Assembly (NCBI RefSeq): GCF_011250565.1 | Contig: NZ_JAANMS010000044.1 | Span: 1 to 40,178 of the forward strand | Length of the DNA stretch: 40,178 bases | Source of the DNA: Nocardioides sp. IC4_145 | Lineage (GTDB): Bacteria; Actinomycetota; Actinomycetes; Propionibacteriales; Nocardioidaceae | Reading direction: 5' to 3' | In this document: positions 33,233 to 40,142 of the stretch, piece by piece | How positions within the stretch are numbered: the stretch's first letter is position 1 | How the letters are laid out: every line of letters starts with the position of its first letter | Notes under the pieces: model-generated | Seen by the model: the letters and a program-made list of their open reading frames with translations, nothing else | Database searches by the model: none | What the model was told of the DNA's origin: nothing | Translations under genes and position numbers: made by a program

Positions 33233-33242
33233 ACGCGTTCTA
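33229..33242. promoter_or_regulatory. Second KstR-like operator (one degenerate arm)
   Basis: TGTAACGCGTTCTA matches TAGAACNNGTTCTA in the whole right arm and four of six positions of the left arm. It overlaps the -10 box of the flavin oxidoreductase gene and could also affect the divergent methyltransferase gene. Confidence 0.6.
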
Positions 33243-33268
33243 CCCCCGCTCCCGGCAGGATGAACGGC

Positions 33269-34072
33269 ATGGACATGGTGGCCCGGCTGCGTGCGGCGGG
33301 CTGCGTGTACGCCGAGGAGGAGGCCCGGCTCCTGGTCGAGGCGGCCGCCGACGAGGCACACCTCGAGCGCCTCGTCGGAGCCCGGGCCGCCGGCACGCCG
33401 CTGGAGCAGCTGCTCGGCTGGGCGGAGTTCGCGGGGCTGCGGATCGCGGTCGCGCCGGGCGTCTTCGTCCCGCGACGGCGCACGACGCTGCTGGTGCGGC
33501 TGGCGGTGTGCGCGGCGGACACGGCCGGCCCCGGGGCGGTCGTCGTCGACCTGTGCTGCGGCACCGGCGCGGTCGCCGCGGCCGTGCGGGCGGCACGGCC
33601 CGACGTCGAGGTGCACGCCGCCGACGTCGACCCCGCGGCCGTCGCCTGCGCGCGCAGCAACCTGCCGCCCGGGACGGTCCACGAGGGCGACCTGTTCGCG
33701 GCGCTCCCCCACCACCTGCGCGGCCGGGTGGACGTGCTCGTCGCCAACGCGCCGTACGTCCCCAGCGGCGACCTCGCCCTGCTGCCGCCCGAGGCGCGCG
33801 ACCACGAGCACCGGGTCGCGCTCGACGGCGGGGAGGACGGGCTCGCCGTGCAGCGCCGGGTCGCGGAGGAGGCCGGGCCCTGGCTGTCGCGCGGCGCCAC
33901 CGTCCTGGTCGAGACCGGGCGGCACCAGGCCCCGCGGTCGGCGGGCCTGCTCCGCGGCGTGGGGCTCGCCGCCGAGGTGGTCACCGACGACGAGGTCGAC
34001 GGCTGCGCGGTGCTCGGCACTGTGACCGGCGCCGTGGCGGGCTCAGGGTCGGGCGCGGTCCAGACCGCCTGA
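33269..34072 (+). CDS. Putative protein N5-glutamine methyltransferase (PrmC/HemK-related)
   Basis: The roughly 267-residue protein has an N-terminal helical part with GTPLEQLLGWAEFAGLR, as in PrmC, a SAM-binding VVDLCCGTGAVAAAV, ADVDPAAVACAR, and NAPYVPSG, where true PrmC has NPPY. This is the actinobacterial PrmC-related group, so release factors may not be its substrate. I chose the ATG at 33269 with AGGA eight bases upstream; ATGs at 33260 and 33275 are also in frame. It is divergent from the flavin oxidoreductase. A nested hairpin follows its stop. Confidence 0.85.
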   Translation: MDMVARLRAAGCVYAEEEARLLVEAAADEAHLERLVGARAAGTPLEQLLGWAEFAGLRIAVAPGVFVPRRRTTLLVRLAVCAADTAGPGAVVVDLCCGTGAVAAAVRAARPDVEVHAADVDPAAVACARSNLPPGTVHEGDLFAALPHHLRGRVDVLVANAPYVPSGDLALLPPEARDHEHRVALDGGEDGLAVQRRVAEEAGPWLSRGATVLVETGRHQAPRSAGLLRGVGLAAEVVTDDEVDGCAVLGTVTGAVAGSGSGAVQTA

Positions 34073-34116
34073 GGTGGACGTTTCAACCACCCGGCGGAAC
34101 GGGGACAAGGACCGGC

Positions 34117-34185
34117 GTCGACGGCTCCCCGCCGGGGAGGCCGCGCAGCACCCTGGGGGCGTGCTGCGCCGAGGGAGCCGTCGAC
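34117..34185. terminator. Nested hairpin between the methyltransferase and kynA
   Basis: GTCGACGGCTCCC (34117-34129) pairs perfectly with 34173-34185. Inside it GCGCAGCAC (34143-34151) pairs with GTGCTGCGC (34161-34169). CTCCCC at 34125-34130 could instead pair with GGGGAG at 34134-34139, so two folds compete. It is 44 bases after the methyltransferase stop and upstream of the likely kynA promoter, so a terminator is the simplest reading. Confidence 0.55.
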
Positions 34186-34218
34186 CAGGGAGCGCCCGTG
34201 ACCCGCCCCGAGCCGGGA

Positions 34219-34224
34219 TACGGT
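34219..34224 (+). promoter_or_regulatory. Candidate leaderless -10 box for kynA
   Basis: TACGGT is followed by six bases and the ATG at 34231. An alternative GTG at 34198, in frame with GGGAG five bases before it, cannot be excluded. Confidence 0.5.
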
Positions 34225-34230
34225 CGCTGC

Positions 34231-35082
34231 ATGACCGGCACCCCGGAGCGACCCCTCGAGGAGGGCGTCCGCACCGACTTCCACGGCGCGATGAGCTACG
34301 GCCGCTACCTCGACCTCGAGCGGCTGCTTTCCGCCCAGCACCCGCGCAGCGTCCCGGAGCACCACGACGAGATGCTCTTCATCGTCCAGCACCAGACCTC
34401 CGAGCTGTGGCTCAAGCTGGTCCTCCACGAGCTCCGCGAGGCCCGCGCGCTGATGGACGCCGACCGGCTGGAGCCGGCGCTGAAGTGCCTCGCCCGGGTC
34501 AAGGCCATCCAGCGCACGCTCATCCAGCAGTGGTCGGTGCTGGCGACGCTGACCCCGCGGGAGTACGCCGAGTTCCGCGGGGCGCTCGGCAGCAGCTCGG
34601 GCTTCCAGTCCCACCAGTACCGCGCGGTCGAGTTCGTCCTGGGCAACAAGTCCGCGGCGATGCTCAAGGTCTTCGAGTCCGAGCCGGAGGCGCACGCCCT
34701 GCTCACCACGCTCCTGGAGGAGCCGACGTTGTACGACGCGTTCCTGCGCCTGCTCGCCCGCCGCGGGCTCGACGTGCCGGCCGACGTGCTCGAGCGCGAC
34801 GTCCGCGAGCCGTGGGCGTTCCGCGAGGACCTCGTCCCGGTCTTTCGCCGCGTCTACGAGGAGCGCGACCTGCCGTGGGGGCTCTACGAGGCGTGCGAGG
34901 ACCTCGTCGACCTCGAGGACAACGTGCAGGAGTGGCGCTTCCGCCACCTGCGCACGGTGCAGCGCACGATCGGTTTCCAGCGGGGCACCGGCGGCTCCTC
35001 GGGCGTCGGGTTCCTGCGCAAGGCGCTCGACCTGACCTTCTTCCCCGAGCTGTACGCCGTGCGCGGCGAGGTGGGCGCGTGA
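34231..35082 (+). CDS. kynA: Tryptophan 2,3-dioxygenase
   Basis: This haem enzyme opens the tryptophan indole ring to N-formylkynurenine. The 283-residue protein has RTDFHGAMSYGRYL at the front, the substrate-base region FIVQHQTSELWLK (His54), SGFQSHQYR in the middle, and haem-ligand candidate His239 in FRHLRTVQRTIG followed by GTGGSSG (252-258). These positions agree closely with the well-studied Xanthomonas enzyme as I remember it. The gene overlaps kynU in GTGA, so the two form an operon for tryptophan breakdown to anthranilate. The start is discussed under the -10 box at 34219. Confidence 0.95.
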   Translation: MTGTPERPLEEGVRTDFHGAMSYGRYLDLERLLSAQHPRSVPEHHDEMLFIVQHQTSELWLKLVLHELREARALMDADRLEPALKCLARVKAIQRTLIQQWSVLATLTPREYAEFRGALGSSSGFQSHQYRAVEFVLGNKSAAMLKVFESEPEAHALLTTLLEEPTLYDAFLRLLARRGLDVPADVLERDVREPWAFREDLVPVFRRVYEERDLPWGLYEACEDLVDLEDNVQEWRFRHLRTVQRTIGFQRGTGGSSGVGFLRKALDLTFFPELYAVRGEVGA

Positions 35083-36341
35083 CCGCGGCGAGGACGGGCC
35101 GGCCGACCTCGGCCGAGCTGGACGCGCGCGACCCGCTGGCGGCGTACCGCTCGCGCTTCGTCGGCGCCGACGACCCGGCCGTGGTCGCCTACCTCGACGG
35201 CAACTCGCTGGGCCGGCCGGTCGCGACGGTCGCGGAGCGGCTGACGGCGTTCGTCGAGGGCGCCTGGGGCGACCGACTGATCCGCAGCTGGGACGAGGCG
35301 TGGATGGACGAGCCGACGCGGGTGGGCGACCGCCTGGGCCGGATCGTGCTGGGCGCGGCGCCGGGCCAGGTCGTCGTCGGCGACTCGACCTCCGTGCTGC
35401 TCTACAAGCTGCTGCGCGCCGCGGCCGCCGCCCGGCCGGACCGCCGCGAGGTGGTCGTGGACCGCGACAACTTCCCCACCGACCGCTACCTCCTCGAGGG
35501 CGTCGCCGGCGAGTGCGACCTGACGATCCGCTGGGTCGAGGCGGACCCGGACGGCGGCGTGACCGTCGACGACCTGGCGCCGGTGCTCGGCGAGGACACG
35601 GCCTTCGTGCTGCTCAGCCACGTCGCGTTCCGCTCCGGCCACGTCGCCGACGGCCCCGCCGTCACCCGCCTGGCCCACGACGCCGGCGCGCTGGTCGTGT
35701 GGGACCTCAGCCACTCCGCCGGCTCGGTCGAGGTCGCGCTCGACGCCTGGGGCGCGGACCTCGCGGTGGGCTGCACCTACAAGTACCTCAACGGCGGCCC
35801 CGGCTCCCCCGCCTTCGCCTACGTGCGCGCCGACCTGCTGCCGGACGTCCAGCAGCCGCTGTGGGGCTGGATGGGCCACGCCGACCCGTTCGCGATGGGT
35901 CCGTCCTACGAGCCGGCGCCCGGCATCCGCCGGATCCTCACCGGCACCCCGCCGGTGCTCGCGATGCAGCCGCTGCAGGCGATGCTCGACCTGCTCGAGG
36001 AGGCCGGCATGCCGGCGGTGCGCGTCAAGGCCATGGCCCTGACCGAGCACGCCGTCGCGCTGGCCGACGAGCGGCTGGCGGCGTACGACGTCCGCCTGGC
36101 GAGCCCGCGGGACCCGGCCGCGCGCGGGGCGCACGTGATGCTCGAGCACCCGGCGTTCCGCGAGGTGACCGCCCGCCTGTGGCAGCAGGGCGTCGTGCCC
36201 GACTTCCGCCCGCCGGCCGGGCTGCGGATCGGGCTGTCGCCGCTGAGCACGAGCTTCGCGGAGGTCGAGCGCGGGATCGACGCGGTGGCGGCGGCGCTCG
36301 CCGAGCTCACGTCTTCGTCGGGTCGTGGCCCCAGTTCATGA
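35079..36341 (+). CDS. kynU: Kynureninase
   Basis: This PLP enzyme cleaves kynurenine to anthranilate and alanine. The 420-residue protein has YLDGNSLGRP at 39-48, the cofactor-contact region NFPTDRY at 131-137, WDLSHSAG (Asp209) and the PLP lysine Lys235 in CTYKYLNGGPGS, all typical of KynU. The GTG start overlaps the kynA stop. No kynurenine formamidase gene is adjacent, so that step must be supplied elsewhere or by a general esterase. Its last 35 bases overlap the 3' end of the convergent DUF3140 gene. Confidence 0.95.
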   Translation: MTAARTGRPTSAELDARDPLAAYRSRFVGADDPAVVAYLDGNSLGRPVATVAERLTAFVEGAWGDRLIRSWDEAWMDEPTRVGDRLGRIVLGAAPGQVVVGDSTSVLLYKLLRAAAAARPDRREVVVDRDNFPTDRYLLEGVAGECDLTIRWVEADPDGGVTVDDLAPVLGEDTAFVLLSHVAFRSGHVADGPAVTRLAHDAGALVVWDLSHSAGSVEVALDAWGADLAVGCTYKYLNGGPGSPAFAYVRADLLPDVQQPLWGWMGHADPFAMGPSYEPAPGIRRILTGTPPVLAMQPLQAMLDLLEEAGMPAVRVKAMALTEHAVALADERLAAYDVRLASPRDPAARGAHVMLEHPAFREVTARLWQQGVVPDFRPPAGLRIGLSPLSTSFAEVERGIDAVAAALAELTSSSGRGPSS

Positions 36342-36645
36342 GCGAGTAGCGCCAGTCGCTGTGCTCGACGTCCTTGTCCGGACCCTGCGCGAGGTGCCGG
36401 TGGACGTAGCCGACGACCTTGCGCATGTGGGCGACGTCGTCGTCGGTGAGGTCGCCCTTGTTGGTCCGCAGGATCTCGACGATCCGCTTGCCGGACCTGT
36501 GGCCGGTCGACTCGCCGCTGCCGCCGGACTTCTGGCCGACGGCCTGGGACTCGTCGGTCCCCAGCCACGTCTCGAGCTCGGAGGCGGTCATGTTGACCGC
36601 CTGCTTCCAGTCCTCCCAGACCCCGTCGAGCCCGTCGGCGGTCAT
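36307..36645 (-). CDS. DUF3140 family protein
   Basis: The 112-residue small soluble protein has an acidic and aromatic start (WEDWKQAVNMTASELETWLGT), a Gly/Ser-rich linker, then GKRIVEILRTNKGDLTDDDVAHMRKVVGYVHRHL and a C-terminal SDWRYSLMNWGHDPTK. This matches DUF3140, whose members are found in actinobacteria and other bacteria without known role; the conserved helices suggest nucleic-acid or protein binding, which is only a guess. Its ATG overlaps the stop of the membrane-protein gene (ATGA) and its end overlaps kynU by 35 bases. Confidence 0.8.
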   Translation of the reverse strand: MTADGLDGVWEDWKQAVNMTASELETWLGTDESQAVGQKSGGSGESTGHRSGKRIVEILRTNKGDLTDDDVAHMRKVVGYVHRHLAQGPDKDVEHSDWRYSLMNWGHDPTKT

Positions 36646-37118
36646 CGCTGCACCTGGACCAGCGGGCCGAGGGTCTTGCCGAAGTCGGCGTCGTCGTCGC
36701 CGGCCTGGCTGTCCACGCCCAGGCAGACGAGCAGCACGGCGCCGATGAGCGCGACCGCGGAGATGCCGTGCATCGCCATCGCGGCGGTCGGGATGCGGTC
36801 CTCGACCGTCGGCTCGGCGTCCTTGCGAGCCTTGAGCGTCTTGACGAGCAGCACGTCGCCGATGCCTGCGCCGGCGATGAGCACCGCGAGGGTGAGCCAC
36901 GCCAGCGACTGCTGGCCGGCGGCGAGGTAGCCGATCCACAGGCCGAGGCCCGCGAGGCCGAACAGCGGGTGCACGAACAGCGCCAACGGGGGCAGCTTCG
37001 AGGCCAGCTGTCCGGGCTCGGCCTCGGCCCGTGACCGGGCCGCACCGAGGGTGAAGCTGAACATGTAGGCGCCGCCGAAGGCGGTCAGGACCCACAGTCC
37101 CAGCACCAGCTGTGCCAT
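36642..37118 (-). CDS. Small four-helix membrane protein, function unknown
   Basis: The 158-residue protein has four predicted transmembrane helices (roughly 3-23, 44-66, 71-91 and 111-132), a positive loop KTLKARKDAEPTVED between the third and fourth, and a short acidic C-terminal tail. I recognise no family. The ATG at 37118 has a strong AGGAGGAG upstream, so it is translated with a leader, unlike many neighbours. It is co-translated with the DUF3140 gene, which suggests a joint role. Confidence 0.7.
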   Translation of the reverse strand: MAQLVLGLWVLTAFGGAYMFSFTLGAARSRAEAEPGQLASKLPPLALFVHPLFGLAGLGLWIGYLAAGQQSLAWLTLAVLIAGAGIGDVLLVKTLKARKDAEPTVEDRIPTAAMAMHGISAVALIGAVLLVCLGVDSQAGDDDADFGKTLGPLVQVQR

Positions 37119-37252
37119 CTCGTCTCCTCCTGGAGCAGTCGTGCCGTCACCGTCGCGGTGCCCACCCGGCGCTTCCCCACACGCCGTCTCGCACCGCCCG
37201 GCTCCGGGTACTCCCCAGGCGTCCCTTCCCCTGATCCACCCAGGAGCCCTCC

Positions 37253-37729
37253 ATGGACGCCACCCACACCGGACCGACCGGGCCGCCCACGGGCGTGCCG
37301 TTCCTCCGCACCGCCGCCCTCGTCGTCGGGGCCGGGTTCCTGCTCGTCGGCATCGCCGGCTTCATCCCGGGGATCACCACGAACTACGACGAGATGGCCT
37401 TCGCCGGCCACGAGTCCCGCGCCGAGCTGCTCGGCATCTTCCAGGTCTCGGTCCTGCACAACCTCGTGCACGTGCTGTTCGGCGTCGTCGGCCTCGCCGT
37501 CGCACGCAAGGCCACCGCGTCCGCGGCGTACCTCGTCATCGGCGGGCTCGTCTACCTCGCGCTCTGGGGCTACGGCCTGGCGGTCGGCCACCACAGCGAC
37601 GCCAACTTCGTGCCGCTCAACGACGCCGACAACTGGCTGCACCTCGGTCTCGGCATCGCGATGCTCGCGCTCGGCTTCGCGGGTTACCGCGCACTCCGCG
37701 GGCCCGTCGGCGGGCAGTACCCCGCCTGA
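37253..37729 (+). CDS. DUF4383 family membrane protein
   Basis: The 158-residue protein has four hydrophobic segments and the DUF4383 pattern: an N-terminal helix with GFLLVGIAGFIPG, the FQVSVLHNLVHVLFGVVG region, and a C-terminal DNWLHLGLGIAMLALG. The conserved His in LHNLVH and NWLH segments could bind something, but function is unknown. AGGAG lies nine bases before the ATG. It is divergent from the small membrane-protein gene across 134 bases, where I see no firm promoter. Confidence 0.82.
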   Translation: MDATHTGPTGPPTGVPFLRTAALVVGAGFLLVGIAGFIPGITTNYDEMAFAGHESRAELLGIFQVSVLHNLVHVLFGVVGLAVARKATASAAYLVIGGLVYLALWGYGLAVGHHSDANFVPLNDADNWLHLGLGIAMLALGFAGYRALRGPVGGQYPA

Positions 37730-37733
37730 GGCC

Positions 37734-37739
37734 TAGCCT
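37734..37739 (+). promoter_or_regulatory. Candidate leaderless -10 box for the epimerase gene
   Basis: TAGCCT is followed by eight bases and the GTG at 37748. It lies in the 18-base gap after the DUF4383 stop codon. Confidence 0.4.
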
Positions 37740-37747
37740 CGGCGGTC

Positions 37748-38728
37748 GTGACCGACCGCGAGGAACCGACCGAGCAGCTGCTGGAGCTGGGCAGCGACGA
37801 CCTGCGCCTCACGCTGGCGACCCTCGGCGCGCGGGTGCACCGCCTGCGGGTGCGCGACGCCGAGGGCGCCTGGCGCGACGTCGTGCTCGGCCTGCCGCGG
37901 GTCGCCGACGCCCTCGACGACGACGCCTACCTCGGCGCGACGGTCGGCCGCTACGCCAACCGCATCGCCCGCGGTGAGCTGGTCGTCGACGGCACGACGC
38001 ACGCCCTGGCGACCAACGACGGCGGCCACACCCTCCACGGCGGCCCGGACGGGTTCGACCGCCGGACATGGACCGTCGTCGAGGTCGGGCCGGCCGCCGC
38101 CGAGCTGGAGCTGGTCAGCCCCGACGGCGACCAGGGCTTCCCGGGGACGGTGACGGTGCGGGCGCGCTTCGAGGTGCGCGGCCGCACGCTGCGCACGTCG
38201 TACGCCGCGACGACGGACGCGCCGACCGTGGTGTCGCTCTCGAGCCACGCCTACTACCGCCTCGGCGGGGAGGACCTGGCCGGTCACGAGCTGACCCTGC
38301 ACGCCGACGCCTACCTCCCGGTGGTCGACGGCGTGCCGACCGGCGAGGTGGCCGACGTGACCGGCACGCCGTTCGACCTGCGGGCCGGCAGGCGGCCGGC
38401 GGCCGACCTCGACCACCCGTTCGTCGTGCGCGGCTGCGGGTCCGGCGAGGACGAGTGGGCGCCGGGCGGGCCGCTGCGCGAGGTCGCCGTGCTCCGCGGC
38501 CACGGGCTCGTGCTGACCGTGGCGAGCGACCAGCCGGGCGTGCAGGTCTACACGGGCGGGGCGTTCAGCGGCCGCTTCCACGCCCCTGGCGCGGGCGTCG
38601 CGATCGAGCCACAGCTGCACCCGGACAGCCCGCACCACGCCGGCGAGCCGGGCTGGCCCTCGGCGGAGCTGCGCCCGGACGGCACGTACCGGTGGACCTC
38701 GGACATCTCGGTGACACCGGACCGTTGA
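37748..38728 (+). CDS. galM: Aldose 1-epimerase
   Basis: Mutarotase equilibrates alpha and beta anomers of free aldoses. The 326-residue protein shows GRYANRI, NDGGHTLHGG (catalytic His region), SPDGDQGFPG, SSHAYYRLGG (second catalytic His) and a catalytic Glu in AIEPQLHPDS, all in the usual order. SSHAYYRL replaces the more common TNHSYFNL but keeps the histidine. With xylulokinase next to it, the sugar could be xylose, but family members accept several aldoses. The GTG start lacks a ribosome site. Confidence 0.92.
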   Translation: MTDREEPTEQLLELGSDDLRLTLATLGARVHRLRVRDAEGAWRDVVLGLPRVADALDDDAYLGATVGRYANRIARGELVVDGTTHALATNDGGHTLHGGPDGFDRRTWTVVEVGPAAAELELVSPDGDQGFPGTVTVRARFEVRGRTLRTSYAATTDAPTVVSLSSHAYYRLGGEDLAGHELTLHADAYLPVVDGVPTGEVADVTGTPFDLRAGRRPAADLDHPFVVRGCGSGEDEWAPGGPLREVAVLRGHGLVLTVASDQPGVQVYTGGAFSGRFHAPGAGVAIEPQLHPDSPHHAGEPGWPSAELRPDGTYRWTSDISVTPDR

Positions 38729-38753
38729 CTTTAGTTCGAGTGTCGTACTTAAT
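38725..38753 (+). promoter_or_regulatory. Core promoter of the xylulokinase gene
   Basis: TTGACT (38725-38730) is separated by 17 bases from CTTAAT (38748-38753), which is six bases before the GTG at 38760. The -35 overlaps the galM stop codon. The region is strikingly AT-rich for this DNA. A leaderless mRNA is implied because no ribosome site follows. Confidence 0.6.
38730..38752. promoter_or_regulatory. Palindromic operator over the xylulokinase promoter
   Basis: TTTAGTTCGA and TCGTACTTAA are inverted repeats matching at eight of ten positions around a GTG centre. The site fills the space between the -35 and -10 boxes, so a bound repressor would shut the promoter. Size and AT-rich ends fit LacI- or ROK-type sugar regulators; no regulator gene is in the window. 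Confidence 0.65.
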
Positions 38754-38759
38754 AGCCGG

Positions 38760-40142
38760 GTGACCCTCGTCCTCGGCGTCGACACCTCGACCCAGTCCAC
38801 CAAGGCGCTGCTCGTGGACGCTGACGACGGCACCGTCGTCGACAGCCGGTCGGTGCCCCACCCGCCCGGCACGGAGGTCGACCCGCGCGCCTGGCTGACG
38901 GCGTACGACGAGGCGGTGGCCGGCCTCGACGACGGCCGTGGCGCCGAGCGGGCCGAGGCGGTCGCGGTCGGCGGCCAGCAGCACGGCATGGTCGCGCTCG
39001 ACGAGGCCGGGGAGCCGGTCCGCGACGCGCTGTTGTGGAACGACACCCGCTCGGCCTCCGCCGCCACCGAGCTCATCGCCGAGCTGGGGGGGCCGCAGGC
39101 CTGCGCCGACGCGATCGGCAGCGTGCTGGTCGCGTCGTTCACCTCGACCAAGCTGCGCTGGCTGCGCGACGCCGAGCCGGAAAACGCGGGCCGCGTCGCG
39201 CGCGTGCTGCTCCCCCACGACTACCTCTCCGCCCACGTCGCCGCGCCCGGCACCGAGCCGTTCACCGACCGCGGCGACGCCTCCGGCACCGGCTACTTCG
39301 GCACCCCCGCCGGCACCTGGCGGCCCGACCTCGCCGAGGCCGCGCTGGGCCGGCCCTTCGCGCTCCCCCGCCTCGTCGCCCCCGGCACGGCCGCGGGCGA
39401 GACCACCACCGGCGCCGTGCTGGCCGGCGGCACGGGCGACAACGCGGCCGCTGCGCTCGGTCTCGGCCTCGAGACCGGTGACGTGCTCATCTCGATCGGC
39501 ACGTCCGGTGTGGCCTGCGCGGTCAGCCCGGTGCCCGTGGCCGACGGCAGCGGCGCGGTGGCCGGGTTCGCCGACGCCCACGACGGCTTCCTCCCCCTCG
39601 TCGCGACCGTCAACGCCGCACAGATCCTGGACCTGCAGGCCCGCTGGCTCGGCGTGGACCACGCCGGCCTCGCCGACCTCGCGCTGGCGTCGACCCCCGG
39701 CGCCGGCGGAGTCACGCTCCTGCCCTACTACGGCGGCGAGCGCACCCCCAACCGGCCCGGGGCCACCGGCACCTGGGCCGGCCTGACCCCGCGCACCACC
39801 CGCGAGGACCTCGCCCGCGCCGCTTTCGATGCGCTGCTGTGCTCGCTCGCCGACGCCGTCGACCACCTCGTCGCCGCCATGGGCCGACAGCCGCGCCGGA
39901 TCCTCATGGTCGGCGGCGCCACCCGCTCGCCTGCCGTCCGCGCGCTCGCCCCGGCCGTCCTCGGCCAGTCCGTCGTCCTGCCCCCGACCGGGGAGTACGT
40001 CGCGCTCGGCGCCGCCCGGCAGGCGGCCTGGGCCCTCACCGGCGAGCTGCCGGCCTGGACCCTCGCCGACGCCGAGACCTTCGAGGCCGACCCCACCCCG
40101 CACGTGCGCGAGGCCTACGCCGCCTTGCGCGACCGCACCTGA
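38760..40142 (+). CDS. xylB: Xylulokinase (FGGY carbohydrate kinase)
   Basis: The 460-residue kinase phosphorylates D-xylulose, feeding the pentose phosphate pathway. GVDTSTQSTKALLVD is the N-terminal phosphate-binding motif, GGQQHGMVAL and WNDTRS are the xylulokinase-type substrate contacts, and GGTGDNAAAALGLG, SIGTSGVA and LMVGGATRSPAVRALA make the ATP site. These features favour XylB over glycerol or ribulose kinases, though only an assay would prove it. The start is a GTG six bases after a -10-like CTTAAT. A 36-base tail to the window edge holds nothing I can recognise. Confidence 0.92.
   Translation: MTLVLGVDTSTQSTKALLVDADDGTVVDSRSVPHPPGTEVDPRAWLTAYDEAVAGLDDGRGAERAEAVAVGGQQHGMVALDEAGEPVRDALLWNDTRSASAATELIAELGGPQACADAIGSVLVASFTSTKLRWLRDAEPENAGRVARVLLPHDYLSAHVAAPGTEPFTDRGDASGTGYFGTPAGTWRPDLAEAALGRPFALPRLVAPGTAAGETTTGAVLAGGTGDNAAAALGLGLETGDVLISIGTSGVACAVSPVPVADGSGAVAGFADAHDGFLPLVATVNAAQILDLQARWLGVDHAGLADLALASTPGAGGVTLLPYYGGERTPNRPGATGTWAGLTPRTTREDLARAAFDALLCSLADAVDHLVAAMGRQPRRILMVGGATRSPAVRALAPAVLGQSVVLPPTGEYVALGAARQAAWALTGELPAWTLADAETFEADPTPHVREAYAALRDRT

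Noticed and set aside
34073..34230. Tryptophan-codon attenuation leader before kynA
   Set aside because: The open frame across this region starting near 34074 contains no tryptophan codons and runs on into the gene region, so it is not a leader peptide.
32017..34947. Extension of the flavin oxidoreductase back to 34947
   Set aside because: The extra 576 codons are antisense to the methyltransferase and kynA and are repetitive; the family start fits 33219.
31348..35082. A 1244-codon open frame on the plus strand
   Set aside because: Most of it runs antisense to the reductase and flavin oxidoreductase genes and has low-complexity Arg/Ala/Gly composition; only the last 284 codons (kynA) are real.
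37185..37212. Stress-sigma (SigB-like) promoter before the DUF4383 gene
   Set aside because: GTCT-N16-GGGTAC is present, but the -35 lacks the usual GTTT and such matches are frequent in this composition.
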